DNA of 25,889 bases from a virus, in IMG/VR virus record IMGVR_UViG_3300044941_000040, positions 1 to 25,889 of that record. The stretch is one strand, 5' to 3'. Positions 14,698 through 22,489 of the stretch are shown piece by piece (within the stretch, counting starts at the first letter, position 1; the number at the start of each line of letters is the position of its first letter). A model generated the notes under the pieces. That model was given only the letters and a program-made list of their open reading frames with translations. It made no database searches and was not told where the DNA came from. The position numbers were made by a program, and so were the translations under genes.

Positions 14698-17048
14698 ACC
14701 CTCCGGGGCCGGAGAACGAACTGTCCCTCCCAATCCAGAGAAAGGATCGAGCATGGAAGGTGTCCCGAGGCGCGGAGGACGATCCGGGCCTTCTCGTTGT
14801 GGCCCCCGACCGGGATACGGTAGGAGGCGTCTTCGACGACGACGCGCCCCAGGGGTGCGGAAGGAGAGCCGACGACACGGGGCGTGAAGGTGTAGGTCTG
14901 CTCGGGGTATCCGGCGTCGGGCCACACGGAGGCCTCCAGCTTGCCGGTGCGAGAGGTGTTCGCCGTGATGGAGGACACCTGGAGGCGTCCTACGTTGAGC
15001 GCCACGCGGCCCCGCTGGTTCCCCGCCGAGCGATCCGTCACGGCGATCCTGGAGAGCTCCGCCTCAGCCACGAAGGGCGTCCCGATGGTGACCGGGACCC
15101 CGCTGTAGTTGCCGGTAGCCGCCGCCTGGTTTCCGATGGTCACCAGGGGGATGGCCTCGCCAGCGGCCGTGCCGAAGGCGTCGGGGAGGACTGCCACAAG
15201 GGGCTGCGTGCCAGGATCGTAGGGGAGAGCCCACACCGTCTCGTCGGCGCCAGCGTCGTAGGTCCCGGCGATGACCACCTTCCGGTCGAGGGAGGGGACC
15301 CACGGGAGCCCGAAGGCCTGCGGCCCCTCTTCCACGGTGTGCTCTTCGAGGAACACCGCGTTGCCCCTTTTCAGGACCAGGAGGAGGGTCGTGTCGGCAG
15401 CCAGGATGCCCCACACCACGGTCCCCGTCTGGAACGTCCAGCGGGACCAGGAGGACTGGAGCTTCGTGTCCCCTTCCCAGTGATACTTGTAGACGTAGAC
15501 GAAAGGCCCTTCCTGATCGGTCAGGACGAACACCGTCGCGTCATTCGGGAGGGAGGCCATGGCGGACACCCTCCCCGAGATGTAGGACGGGACGTGGATC
15601 GTAGTGTCCAGGGCTTCCCGGGTCTCCGGGCTCGCAGGGTTGGTGTAGAGCTCATGGATGCTACTGAACGCCCCCCGCTTCGTGGCAAAGAAGACCCCCT
15701 TGCCCGCCGCGACCGGGGCCGCGAGGGTGTCACAGGGGTAGGCGCTGACTTTGTCGACGCCCGTGCTCCCCGGGGTCAGCACCCCGTCCGGGGAGGAGAC
15801 CTCGAACTGCTCGTTGGAGGAGCCGAACACCAGGAGCTTCCGCTCGAACTCCACGAGGTGGCCCGCGGAGGCCACGGAGGCGGAGTTGGAGGCGACGTCA
15901 ATGGGGTCCGTGTCAAGTTGAGCCGTCACCGTCTCAGGCCAGAACCGGAAGAACTCCCCCGAGGCGGAGAAGAGGGTGCTGTCCCCCGCGCGCAAGGCCA
16001 GCCTCCCCTTGTGGAAGGCGATGGCGCTGATCCGCTGGTTCACGAAGCTCGGATTAGGGGCCGAGGTCTGGTCCCCGGCTTGTCGGGCCGTCCACGTTGC
16101 GGGCTGGCAGACGAAGGTGTCGTCCGGGTTCCGCACCAGCGTCCACGGCATGGTGGCGTCGGTGAAGCCCACCGCTGCGTCGGGCCGGACGCTCTCGCGC
16201 CAGAGGCCAGCAGCCTCGTCGTAGCGGACGTAGTAGCTGTCCCGCTCGCTGTTGGCGCTGCCGGTCACCTCCACCCAGGCCCCGTCCCATAGTTTTGGGG
16301 GGAGTTCGGTGAAGGCGCTGATCCGCTCAAACCACGCCTTGAGGAATGTCCCACCAGCCCCGTCGTGAGGCTCTACGGTGAAGGCGGCGTTGTTGTTCCT
16401 CCGGAAACGAATCACGCTCTCCTTCCGTTCGACCGTCCAGCCTGCCCCGAGGCCCGTCACCAGGGCGGCCCTCAGGGTCTCCGCGATGGTCTCCGTGGAG
16501 ACGCTTCCGGTGGCACCGGTGGAGGTGGCCGCGACCTCGGAGCCGTTCACCCGGATCGCATAGCGGGTCTGGTAGGCGCCCTGTCGGACGAAGACGTAGC
16601 CCCACCGGGTGCCAAGGGAGGGCGCGGCAGGCTGCGTTACGGTCACCGTCCGGTTCAGGATGAACGCCGTGTCGGTTACAGGGGCAGCAGCGAAGGCTTC
16701 TATGGGGGGGATGGGCGTGTTGAAGTAGGCCTTCCCCTGGGGGAAGCTCACGGTGGCCTCGGCGCGGGTCGTCAGGTTCCAGACCCGCAGGTCTCCGTTC
16801 CGGATTTCCACCAGGAATGAACGGCTGCCGTCCCTCTTCCAGCGGAAGTAGAAGGGGCGGGCGGACGGGACCCCCGAACCCCCGTAGAGCTGTAGGAGGT
16901 GGTTCGTGCCCTCACGCACGGTCAGGCCGCGCACGAGCGAGGACCGGAAGTTGTCCTGCCGCTCGAGTTGCGAGGAGAGTCTGACCCAGTCCGGCTGCTG
17001 CGAGACGCCGTTGACCAGGGAGGGAATACTGTCGGAGACGTAGGCCAT
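14694..17048 (-). CDS. Tail tubular protein B (T7 gp12-like nozzle)
   Basis: Forms the tail nozzle below the gp11-type adaptor ring. The 784-aa product compares with 794 aa for T7 gp12. The opening SIPSLVNGVSQQPDWVRL is highly typical of this family (I-x-N-L-x-x-G-V-S-Q-Q-P), as are later segments such as FRFWPETVTAQLDTDPID, FAPxK-like ISAIAFHKGRLALRAG and a beta-propeller-like middle. The ATG at 17,048 overlaps the stop of tail tubular A (TGATG). The C-terminus ends VLRPRRV immediately before the gp13-like gene. Confidence 0.95.
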   Translation of the reverse strand: MAYVSDSIPSLVNGVSQQPDWVRLSSQLERQDNFRSSLVRGLTVREGTNHLLQLYGGSGVPSARPFYFRWKRDGSRSFLVEIRNGDLRVWNLTTRAEATVSFPQGKAYFNTPIPPIEAFAAAPVTDTAFILNRTVTVTQPAAPSLGTRWGYVFVRQGAYQTRYAIRVNGSEVAATSTGATGSVSTETIAETLRAALVTGLGAGWTVERKESVIRFRRNNNAAFTVEPHDGAGGTFLKAWFERISAFTELPPKLWDGAWVEVTGSANSERDSYYVRYDEAAGLWRESVRPDAAVGFTDATMPWTLVRNPDDTFVCQPATWTARQAGDQTSAPNPSFVNQRISAIAFHKGRLALRAGDSTLFSASGEFFRFWPETVTAQLDTDPIDVASNSASVASAGHLVEFERKLLVFGSSNEQFEVSSPDGVLTPGSTGVDKVSAYPCDTLAAPVAAGKGVFFATKRGAFSSIHELYTNPASPETREALDTTIHVPSYISGRVSAMASLPNDATVFVLTDQEGPFVYVYKYHWEGDTKLQSSWSRWTFQTGTVVWGILAADTTLLLVLKRGNAVFLEEHTVEEGPQAFGLPWVPSLDRKVVIAGTYDAGADETVWALPYDPGTQPLVAVLPDAFGTAAGEAIPLVTIGNQAAATGNYSGVPVTIGTPFVAEAELSRIAVTDRSAGNQRGRVALNVGRLQVSSITANTSRTGKLEASVWPDAGYPEQTYTFTPRVVGSPSAPLGRVVVEDASYRIPVGGHNEKARIVLRASGHLPCSILSLDWEGQFVLRPRRV

Positions 17049-17644
17049 CAGAGCCCCGTCTTCCGGTAAATCGCGCGGCTCATCGGATAGGTGTTTCCGA
17101 TGTTCAACTGTGCCGTCTCGCCCTCGGCCTCGTAGAGGATCGCCAAGGCCTGGAGCTCATCGCCCTCCTGGACGTTGCCCAGGTAGTTGTCCCCGAGGAC
17201 GCGCTGTTGGAAGCGGCGGACGGCCCTCAGGGTGATGTAGTTGCGGGCAGCCTCGGGAAGGCCGTCGAAGGGGATCGACCAGAGGATATCGAAGGTAATA
17301 GCCGGGTCGATCACGAAGGTCTTCGCCTCGCGGTCCCACAGCCTTCCGTCGCGCTGCGTGAAGTCCTTTGCCCAGCGGTCGGACGGGCGGATGCGGAGGA
17401 CGTTGGACGGGACTACCACGCCGCCCTCGGCGTCGCGGGGGAGGGCATACTCGTAGTCCTGGTTGAAGTGCCACGCCATCGTCAGGACCTCGCGCCACAC
17501 CTGACGGAGCACCTTGAGGGCGCGAGAGACGTCCAGCGACGGGGTGTCGAGGGAGTTCACCGGAGCGGTCCCGATGCCATCGAGCATCGCGTTCACCGCC
17601 TCAAGCTCAGTGGTGAGCCCGAGAGGAAGAGCGGGAGTGGTCAT
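17048..17644 (-). CDS. Tail tubular protein A (T7 gp11-like adaptor)
   Basis: Adaptor between the portal and the tail nozzle. The 198-aa product is almost the same length as T7 gp11 (196 aa). LEAVNAMLDGIGTAPVNSLD near residues 13-32, VLRQVWREVLTMAWHFNQDY near 49-68 and a helical C-terminal part with AVRRFQQRVLGDN are characteristic. The ATG at 17,644 follows GAGGA. It is the first gene after the capsid terminator, so its expression is expected to depend on read-through or coupled regulation, as in T7. Confidence 0.94.
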   Translation of the reverse strand: MTTPALPLGLTTELEAVNAMLDGIGTAPVNSLDTPSLDVSRALKVLRQVWREVLTMAWHFNQDYEYALPRDAEGGVVVPSNVLRIRPSDRWAKDFTQRDGRLWDREAKTFVIDPAITFDILWSIPFDGLPEAARNYITLRAVRRFQQRVLGDNYLGNVQEGDELQALAILYEAEGETAQLNIGNTYPMSRAIYRKTGL

Positions 17645-17656
17645 GGGGTCCTCACG

Positions 17657-17699
17657 AAAAAAGCCCCCTCCCCACCCAGGAAGGGCGAAGGAGGGGGCT
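17657..17699 (-). terminator. Intrinsic terminator after capsid gene (T-phi-like)
   Basis: Read on the minus strand: a perfect 10-bp stem AGCCCCCTCC (17,699-17,690) and GGAGGGGGCT (17,671-17,662), an 18-base intervening sequence, and a run of six T at 17,662-17,657. It lies about 20 bases after the capsid stop codon and ends 13 bases before the tail tubular A start. T7 has its T-phi terminator at exactly this place, where partial termination gives high capsid and lower tail-gene expression. Confidence 0.93.
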
Positions 17700-17719
17700 C
17701 AGGAGGGGTCACTCAGCGA

Positions 17720-18658
17720 TCATGGAATCGCGAGCTCGACGGCGCACGCGGGACGGAGGATGCCGTGACCCACGCTCACCTTCGACACGATCAGCGTGCC
17801 GAGGCGGCGCTCGTCGTAGGACATGCGGGTGTTGATGTCCTGGAGTTTCAGGGTTCCGGCAGCGGCCGGGTGCCACACGACGCCCACGGTCTTCGAGAAG
17901 TTGCCGCGATAGGCGGTCGGGAGGGAAGAGTTGGCGCTGTCGTCGGCGGACGGGACGTGGTTCGACTTCACGATCTCGATGTTGGCCACCATGCGGACCT
18001 GCGCCTTAGCACGGTCGCCGTTGCCATCCGTCAGGTCCTTGTCCACGAGCTCCGCAATGCGGGCGATCAGGTGATACTGGGCCGGGCGGAGCGCCACGGC
18101 GCGGCCATCGGAGTCCACGTCCTTCTCGTCGAGGACCTGGGCGGCGTTCCAGATGTTGTCCACCAGGGTCGCACCCACAGTGTTCATGTTGGCGACCGCG
18201 AGGGCGGCACCGCCGGGCTCACCGGTCAGGTTGCTCGCGCCGCGGGCAGCCAGGACCAGCACACGCGCCACGTTACGGTCGAGCGCGTAGGCAAGCGCCT
18301 TACCGGTCTCCGCGGAGTAGATGCCCCGCAGATCGTAGTGGTTCATGAGCTCGTCGATCTCGGCCGTGAAGATGTGCGACACGAGGAAGCCGTCGACGGT
18401 GATGTTGCGCTCGTTCTGGCCGATGCCCGTGCCCAGGAGCTCATTGCCCGGGGTGTGGTAGGCAGCCGAGGCGCGGCCGACGATGGGGAACTGCGCCGTC
18501 TTGCCGTTCGAGATGGAGCGAACGAGGTGGCGCTCCATGAAGACCGTCCGAGTCTCGAACGCGGTCATCACCTCGCCCGAGAACTGCTTGAGGAAGAGCG
18601 CGTCATCGGCGCCGGACTGGTTGGCTTGGCCGAGACGGGCTGGAGTAGCGTTTGCCAT
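17720..18658 (-). CDS. Major capsid protein (T7 gp10A-like)
   Basis: Main shell subunit, 312 aa (T7 gp10A: 345 aa). The N-terminus LFLKQFSGEVMTAFETRTVF followed by RSISNGKTAQFPIVGRASA and the ELLGTGIGQNERNITVDGF region are typical of HK97-fold T7-like capsid proteins; DELMNHYDLRGIYSAETGKA then ALDRNVARVL are also typical. The ATG at 18,658 is supported by GGAG six bases upstream. The 14 codons of open frame further upstream lie in the structured leader. I see no extended frameshift product of the 10B kind, though I could not rule one out. It is flanked by a 248-base structured leader and an intrinsic terminator. Confidence 0.95.
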   Translation of the reverse strand: MANATPARLGQANQSGADDALFLKQFSGEVMTAFETRTVFMERHLVRSISNGKTAQFPIVGRASAAYHTPGNELLGTGIGQNERNITVDGFLVSHIFTAEIDELMNHYDLRGIYSAETGKALAYALDRNVARVLVLAARGASNLTGEPGGAALAVANMNTVGATLVDNIWNAAQVLDEKDVDSDGRAVALRPAQYHLIARIAELVDKDLTDGNGDRAKAQVRMVANIEIVKSNHVPSADDSANSSLPTAYRGNFSKTVGVVWHPAAAGTLKLQDINTRMSYDERRLGTLIVSKVSVGHGILRPACAVELAIP

Positions 18659-18906
18659 TGAAGGCTCCGAAGCAGGGATGGAGGGGGGAAACCCCCACAC
18701 CGCCGCTCCTGCGGCCCGACCTGAGGTGTCGCCGTGCGCTCCCCCTCGGGGGAGGCCGTGCGGCTCGCGGCAGTCTGCGAGGACGGGGAGTGGAGAACGC
18801 CGCCTAGAAAGGCAGCACGTTCAGCCGCTTCGGATGGAGTAGACTACGCGATTGCCCCGGGGGCTTGCCTTGCGGCAGAGGCCTTCCCGGGGTGAACGCA
18901 GCAGGG
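18659..18906 (-). promoter_or_regulatory. Structured 5' leader of capsid gene
   Basis: This 248-base gap is the longest gene-free stretch inside the structural block and holds four possible hairpins on the minus strand. Arms at 18,892-18,886 and 18,861-18,855 (CCCCGGG with CCCGGGG) enclose a nested GCCT/AGGC stem. Arms at 18,816-18,810 and 18,805-18,799 close the tetraloop TTCT. CTCCCC-CGAG-GGGGAG lies at 18,754-18,739, and GGGGG-TTT-CCCCC at 18,696-18,684. None has a U tract. I cannot see a copy of the promoter-like element here. The region may raise capsid mRNA stability or contain an unrecognised promoter. Confidence 0.55.
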
Positions 18907-18945
18907 TCAGCCCTTGCGGCCGCCCTTCTTCTTGCCGTAGCCCAT
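18907..18945 (-). CDS. 12-aa basic mini-protein (MGYGKKKGGRKG)
   Basis: A 13-codon frame (ATG to TGA) whose ATG overlaps the stop of the lipoprotein gene as TGATG, the same coupling used between many genes in this window. The peptide MGYGKKKGGRKG has five basic residues and four glycines (after the initiating MG). Similar very short Gly/Lys-rich ORFs occur near head genes of other podoviruses, to my recollection. It could bind nucleic acid or the capsid interior, or serve only to keep ribosomes moving. It might also not be translated; the junction and composition are the only evidence. Confidence 0.45.
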   Translation of the reverse strand: MGYGKKKGGRKG

Positions 18946-19085
18946 CAGCCGTTGTCCCGGGCGTCCGGAGGCGTGCAGGCCGGGGTCTCGAACGGGGGGT
19001 CCACACAGGGGTCGCCCCCGGGGCCGGAGGCGCAGGCGACCGCGAAAACGGCCACGAACGCCAGAGCGATCAGACGAGAGAGCAT
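18945..19085 (-). CDS. Small lipoprotein, 46 aa
   Basis: A 46-aa frame starting with ATG at 19,085, eight bases after AAGGA, itself just past the TAA of the preceding gene. It begins MLSRLIALAFVAVFAVAC: a positively charged residue, a hydrophobic core and a lipobox-like AVAC, predicting signal peptidase II cleavage before Cys18. The mature part (about 29 residues) is Pro/Gly/Asp-rich with Cys27 and Cys37. Short Pro-rich lipoproteins in phages include outer-membrane spanins (Rz1) and superinfection-exclusion lipoproteins. No inner-membrane spanin partner is visible, and the position next to the capsid gene is unusual for lysis, so function is open. Confidence 0.68.
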   Translation of the reverse strand: MLSRLIALAFVAVFAVACASGPGGDPCVDPPFETPACTPPDARDNG

Positions 19086-19096
19086 GAGGAGGTTCC

Positions 19097-19423
19097 TTAG
19101 CTGGTTGAGCCGAAGCCCGGCGTCACGAACACATCGCCGGTGCTCGCGGCGGCGGCCACGACGGCGACATGGGTGGTTCCGGAGGGGGCGGTGATAGTCT
19201 CGGTGCGGCCCGCGGCGATCCGAATGCCGTTACCAGCGGCGGCAACCGCCGAGGCGACGACTCCGGAGGTGCCGAAGGCGACGTTGACAATCTGGTTCGT
19301 CGAGTTGAACACACGCACGGAGGCGGCTCCGGAGACCAGCCCCGGGGTCGCCTGAGCGGTCGAGGAGGTGCCCGGAGCGGCGAACCTGACGGTGTTACCG
19401 GCGGGAGCAAAAGGTCGGTCCAT
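19097..19423 (-). CDS. Small beta-rich head-region protein
   Basis: A 108-aa Ala/Val/Thr-rich protein between the scaffold and capsid genes. The pattern SVRVFNSTNQIVNVAFGTSG, then GIRIAAGRTETITAPSGTTH, VAVVAAAAS and VFVTPGFG looks like a small beta-sandwich found in several phages (RVxNxG, VAFG, and TLxxGxxxI-type strands). A decoration or cementing role for the capsid is plausible from its location but not shown. The ATG at 19,423 follows GAGGG at seven bases. No membrane segment or signal peptide. Confidence 0.7.
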   Translation of the reverse strand: MDRPFAPAGNTVRFAAPGTSSTAQATPGLVSGAASVRVFNSTNQIVNVAFGTSGVVASAVAAAGNGIRIAAGRTETITAPSGTTHVAVVAAAASTGDVFVTPGFGSTS

Positions 19424-19426
19424 GGG

Positions 19427-20248
19427 TCATCCCTCGAAGTAGCGAAGCTTGCGCTCGACCTCGGCCTGGAAGGCCCGGTCGTTCTTGTAGCGGGGGTCCC
19501 GCATGTCGCGCTTCACCTCAGCCCAGGACTGGTAGGTGGCCTGCCCTGGACGGACGCTGTCGAGTTCCAGGAGGGACGGCTCCTTGCCGTTCGCCTCCAT
19601 GTAGCGAGCGAAGAGACCGCGGGCCGCCAGCTTGAGGGCCTCGAAGTCGGACCCTGAGGCGATGGCGTTGAAGGCGTCGATCTCGCTCTTCGGGAGGTTG
19701 TCCTTCGCCCACTCGCCCATCGCCCGGTAGTTCTCCTCCCCACCCACGGCCTGGAAGACCGACATGCGGGCGAGGGTGACAACGGCCTGTTGTCCGGCGA
19801 TGTAGGCGTCGACGACTTCTCGGCCGATGCCCTGTTTGGCGAGCGCTTCGTAGGTGGACTCCTTGAGGCCCCCCTCGGTCTCGAACTCGGTGACCAGGGC
19901 TTGGTAGTCGAACCCCGCAGATTCCACCGTCTCCTTCGCGGTGGCCTCGGTGGCCGTGTCGGCCTTGGGAGCGGGGGGCTGCGAAGCGCCGGGGGGCTCG
20001 CTCGCGGGAGAGCGACTACCAAGCTTCTTCTCGAGGGCGGCGTAGGCCTTCTCCAGGTCCTCGACGCTCCCGAACTTCCCGGCCAGCTTTGGCTTCTCCG
20101 CCGGAGCCTCGGCAGGAGCGGCCTGGGGGTCCTCGGTAGGGGGCGCCTTGCCCTCCGCCTTCGCCACCAAGGCCGCTACCTTCGCCGGGTCTTCCTTGAC
20201 GCCAGCCGTATCCGGCGGGCCGAAGGGGGTGTTGATCTCGGCTACCAT
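19427..20248 (-). CDS. Scaffolding / capsid assembly protein (T7 gp9-like)
   Basis: Internal scaffold that directs prohead assembly around the portal and is lost at maturation. The 273-aa, acidic protein has a disordered Pro/Ala/Glu-rich N-terminus (about 1-50), the recognisable motif LAGKFGSVEDLEKAYAALEK at about 55-74, a second low-complexity linker (about 78-105) and a helical C-terminal half ending VERKLRYFEG. T7 gp9 is 307 aa. The start overlaps the stop of the upstream gene as TGATG. Position between portal and capsid matches T7 gene 9. Confidence 0.92.
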   Translation of the reverse strand: MVAEINTPFGPPDTAGVKEDPAKVAALVAKAEGKAPPTEDPQAAPAEAPAEKPKLAGKFGSVEDLEKAYAALEKKLGSRSPASEPPGASQPPAPKADTATEATAKETVESAGFDYQALVTEFETEGGLKESTYEALAKQGIGREVVDAYIAGQQAVVTLARMSVFQAVGGEENYRAMGEWAKDNLPKSEIDAFNAIASGSDFEALKLAARGLFARYMEANGKEPSLLELDSVRPGQATYQSWAEVKRDMRDPRYKNDRAFQAEVERKLRYFEG

Positions 20249-20469
20249 CAGAACTGCTTTAGCACGGCGCCGTTGGGGAGCACGGTCATCGTCACCGCGT
20301 GCGCGTGCGGGTCGGCCTGTTGTGCGCGCGGATCGGGGAGGCTCTCCTCGTTCGCCGGGCGGCTGCCCGCGAGGGGCTCAAAGCTGCTCTCGACCTTGCC
20401 CTCATCCGGGTGCTTCGCCGGGACCGCATCGACCGCGGCGGCCTCCGGCTTGAACGAACGCTTGCTCAC
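20248..20469 (-). CDS. Small hydrophilic protein between portal and scaffold
   Basis: A 73-aa protein of unknown function starting with GTG that overlaps the portal stop (GTGA), with GGAG eight bases upstream. It is Pro/Ala/Glu-rich and probably disordered for the first 50 residues, then has a beta-like end HAHAVTMTVLPNGAVLKQF. Small genes in this position are common in T7-like phages. Its overlaps with the portal gene (4 bases) and scaffold gene (TGATG) support it being a real translated unit. Confidence 0.72.
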   Translation of the reverse strand: MSKRSFKPEAAAVDAVPAKHPDEGKVESSFEPLAGSRPANEESLPDPRAQQADPHAHAVTMTVLPNGAVLKQF

Positions 20470-22043
20470 TGTAGCATCTCCATGGGGGCGCCGCCTGCCT
20501 GAGTGGCGAGCGCCTCAACGATTTTGGGGGCGGACTCGTTGATGAGCCCGTTGGCCTGGGCCTGCTGCTGCTCCTGGGCGATCTCTTCGTCCGTCCGTAG
20601 GAGGCCTGGGGTGGACACGCCACGGGCAGCCGCGAGCCGCCGGAGGACTTCCTTAGCGTTCACACGCTGGAGAACATCGGGACCGAGCACGGTTGCGGCG
20701 TCGCTGAGGAGTTGCAGGAGGTTGGAATAGTCACTGCCACGCCCGATGGCGGCCACGCCTGCGATGATCGTCGGGCGCACCGGGCGACCTTCGAGAGAGG
20801 GGATCGCGCGCTTCTTCGTCAGGCGGTCGAGGATGATCCCGGCCAGAGGAATCAGAAGCTCCTGCGTCAGGAGCGAGTAGACGCCGCCGAGGGTTGCGTC
20901 GAGGTCCTGCGCCATCCGCCGGATTTCCTCGGCGGTCACGCGCTCGGCCTGCCTCTGGATCGAGGCCGTCATCAGGAAAGCGAGCTCAAGGGCCTTCTGG
21001 ATTTCCTGCTCGGCCTGGAAGGCGATGCGGAGGTCTGCGAACTTCTCTAGCTGTAGGACCGACACGTCGTCCTTGTTGCCCACGCCGATGCCCAGGTTCT
21101 TCATGTCCGCGAGCATCTTCGGCCGGGTGGTCCCGTTCGGGCGCACCAGGAAGATGACCTTCGCGGCCGCTGCCGATGCCTCGACGATGGCCTGCCGGAG
21201 GCCCTCCAGGGAGCGTAGGTCCCCGAGATACTCTTCGACATAGGACCGGCCAAAGCTCTCGCCGGAGACCCGAACCATGCGCAGAGGGAGCCACGGCAGC
21301 TTGGCCGCTGGGTAGAACCCATCGCTCTTCGGGACGAGGCTGCCGTTCTGGATTTCCTGCCGAACCGAGAAGCGGTCGTTCGGCCCGCGCCGGACCCAGG
21401 TGTAGACCGGGACGCTCTTCTGTGGGTTCTCCTCGTAGCCCTGCTTCTCTTCCTTCGTGAGAAGCTCCCGAACCTCGGCCGGGAGGGAAGCGTAGGAGAA
21501 CTCCTCCTTCACGACAATCTCGAGGAGATTGCCGGAGGGGTCGCGGAGGACGACATACTGGTCGAGCCTGAACAGGCGCAGCGGCTTGTTCATCGGCCAG
21601 AACAGCAGGGTGTTGCCCGAGACGATCAGTTGCTTGAGGGCCTCGAAGAGGGTCACCCCCAGGTGGTTCGTCTGAACCATCTTGTGGGCTTCCATCTCGA
21701 TCATCCCGAGCGCCTGCTCCACCGCGCCGCGAGGCTCGTCTTCTGCCTGCTCCAACTCCAGGAGCGCCTGGCCTTCCACCTGGAGGCGGAAGAAGGGCAT
21801 CTCCGGCGGGAGGAGAGCGAGAAGGAGCTTGCTCGCAAGGGAGTTGACGCCACGGGCGCCGACCGACTGCCACGTCTCACGGAGGCTCGAGCCCTGGGTG
21901 TGCCCCGTGGGGGGCATCAGGCTCGGGATCGTGAGCTTGGCGCATTCTCGGGCGCGGGCCAGGACGGCCTCTCGCTCGTTCGACAGGGCGGCGTAGCGCC
22001 CCGCCGCGGTCTTCGTGGGGAGCTCCTGAGGTGCCTTCGCCAT
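20466..22043 (-). CDS. Portal / head-tail connector protein (T7 gp8-like)
   Basis: Dodecameric ring at the packaging vertex through which DNA enters and leaves. The 525-aa product is close to T7 gp8 (536 aa). Typical segments are RYAALSNEREAVLARARECA then TIPSLMPP near the N-terminus, GSSLRETWQSVGARGVNSLA followed by KLLLALLPPEMPFF, and in the C-terminal half AFLMTASIQRQAERVTAEEI followed by RRMAQDLDATLGGVYSLL. The C-terminus is Gln/Ala-rich. The start codon is one base after the stop of the upstream gene (TGA C ATG). Confidence 0.96.
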   Translation of the reverse strand: MAKAPQELPTKTAAGRYAALSNEREAVLARARECAKLTIPSLMPPTGHTQGSSLRETWQSVGARGVNSLASKLLLALLPPEMPFFRLQVEGQALLELEQAEDEPRGAVEQALGMIEMEAHKMVQTNHLGVTLFEALKQLIVSGNTLLFWPMNKPLRLFRLDQYVVLRDPSGNLLEIVVKEEFSYASLPAEVRELLTKEEKQGYEENPQKSVPVYTWVRRGPNDRFSVRQEIQNGSLVPKSDGFYPAAKLPWLPLRMVRVSGESFGRSYVEEYLGDLRSLEGLRQAIVEASAAAAKVIFLVRPNGTTRPKMLADMKNLGIGVGNKDDVSVLQLEKFADLRIAFQAEQEIQKALELAFLMTASIQRQAERVTAEEIRRMAQDLDATLGGVYSLLTQELLIPLAGIILDRLTKKRAIPSLEGRPVRPTIIAGVAAIGRGSDYSNLLQLLSDAATVLGPDVLQRVNAKEVLRRLAAARGVSTPGLLRTDEEIAQEQQQAQANGLINESAPKIVEALATQAGGAPMEMLQ

Positions 22044-22044
22044 G

Positions 22045-22266
22045 TCAGATCGTCAGGGAGCCGCCGCGAGGGTCCATGCCGGAGCCCGCGGGGGAGATGG
22101 AGAGGTCGGTCCTCAGGGAGGACGTTCCGCGCCTGTTGGCCTCGCTCCGTCCCCTGCGGCTCGCGCGCCCCTCATCGCCAATCACTGGCGCCACGGGGGT
22201 CGGGGGAGGCGGGGGCGGGGGAGGCGGGGCAGGCTCAGGGAGCTTTGGGCGGGAGCCGAAGCTCAT
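22045..22266 (-). CDS. Small Pro-rich protein (T7 gp7.3-like position)
   Basis: A 73-aa protein with a run of eight prolines at about residues 14-22 (PAPPPPPPPPPTP), a basic middle (RASRRGRSEANRRGT) and the C-terminal pattern SSLRTDLSISPAG then GSLTI. The end resembles short phage proteins encoded just before the portal gene, including T7 gp7.3, a virion-associated protein needed for adsorption. Homology to gp7.3 is tentative because the family is short and low in complexity. The ATG overlaps the stop of the preceding gene as ATGA. Confidence 0.65.
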   Translation of the reverse strand: MSFGSRPKLPEPAPPPPPPPPPTPVAPVIGDEGRASRRGRSEANRRGTSSLRTDLSISPAGSGMDPRGGSLTI

Positions 22267-22484
22267 TCGTTGGTCTCCTCAGGCGAGGCCGCATTCGCAT
22301 CCGGTTCATCCCAAGCGAGCCGAGCGATCAGCATGTCGACCAGAGCGCGCTGCCCGGCGTAGTGCCAGATTTCGCGATCCGTCATGGTCAGGTCGGGACA
22401 CCGCTGGGGGACGGTTCGGTCGAGAAGGGCGATGAGGTCGGTGGACAGGGTGGGAAGCTGGTTTGGGAGGAGCGGGTTGAACAC
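22263..22484 (-). CDS. Conserved small hypothetical protein, first of structural block
   Basis: A 73-aa protein with GTG start at 22,484 and AGGA nine bases upstream. MFNPLLPNQLPTLSTDLIAL, then LDRTVPQRCPDLTMTDREIW and HYAGQRALVDMLIARLAW look like a compact helical protein; I associate this layout with a small conserved family upstream of podovirus portals, of unknown function. It is the first gene after the promoter-like element at 22,490-22,534. An internal ATG at 22,385 lacks a ribosome-binding site and would remove the conserved N-terminus. Confidence 0.7.
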   Translation of the reverse strand: MFNPLLPNQLPTLSTDLIALLDRTVPQRCPDLTMTDREIWHYAGQRALVDMLIARLAWDEPDANAASPEETNE

Positions 22485-22489
22485 CCTAA

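Noticed and set aside
17720-18658. Capsid frameshift extension (T7 10B-like)
   Set aside because: The stop at 17,720 is followed within about 20 bases by a terminator and then the next gene, which leaves no room for an extended product.
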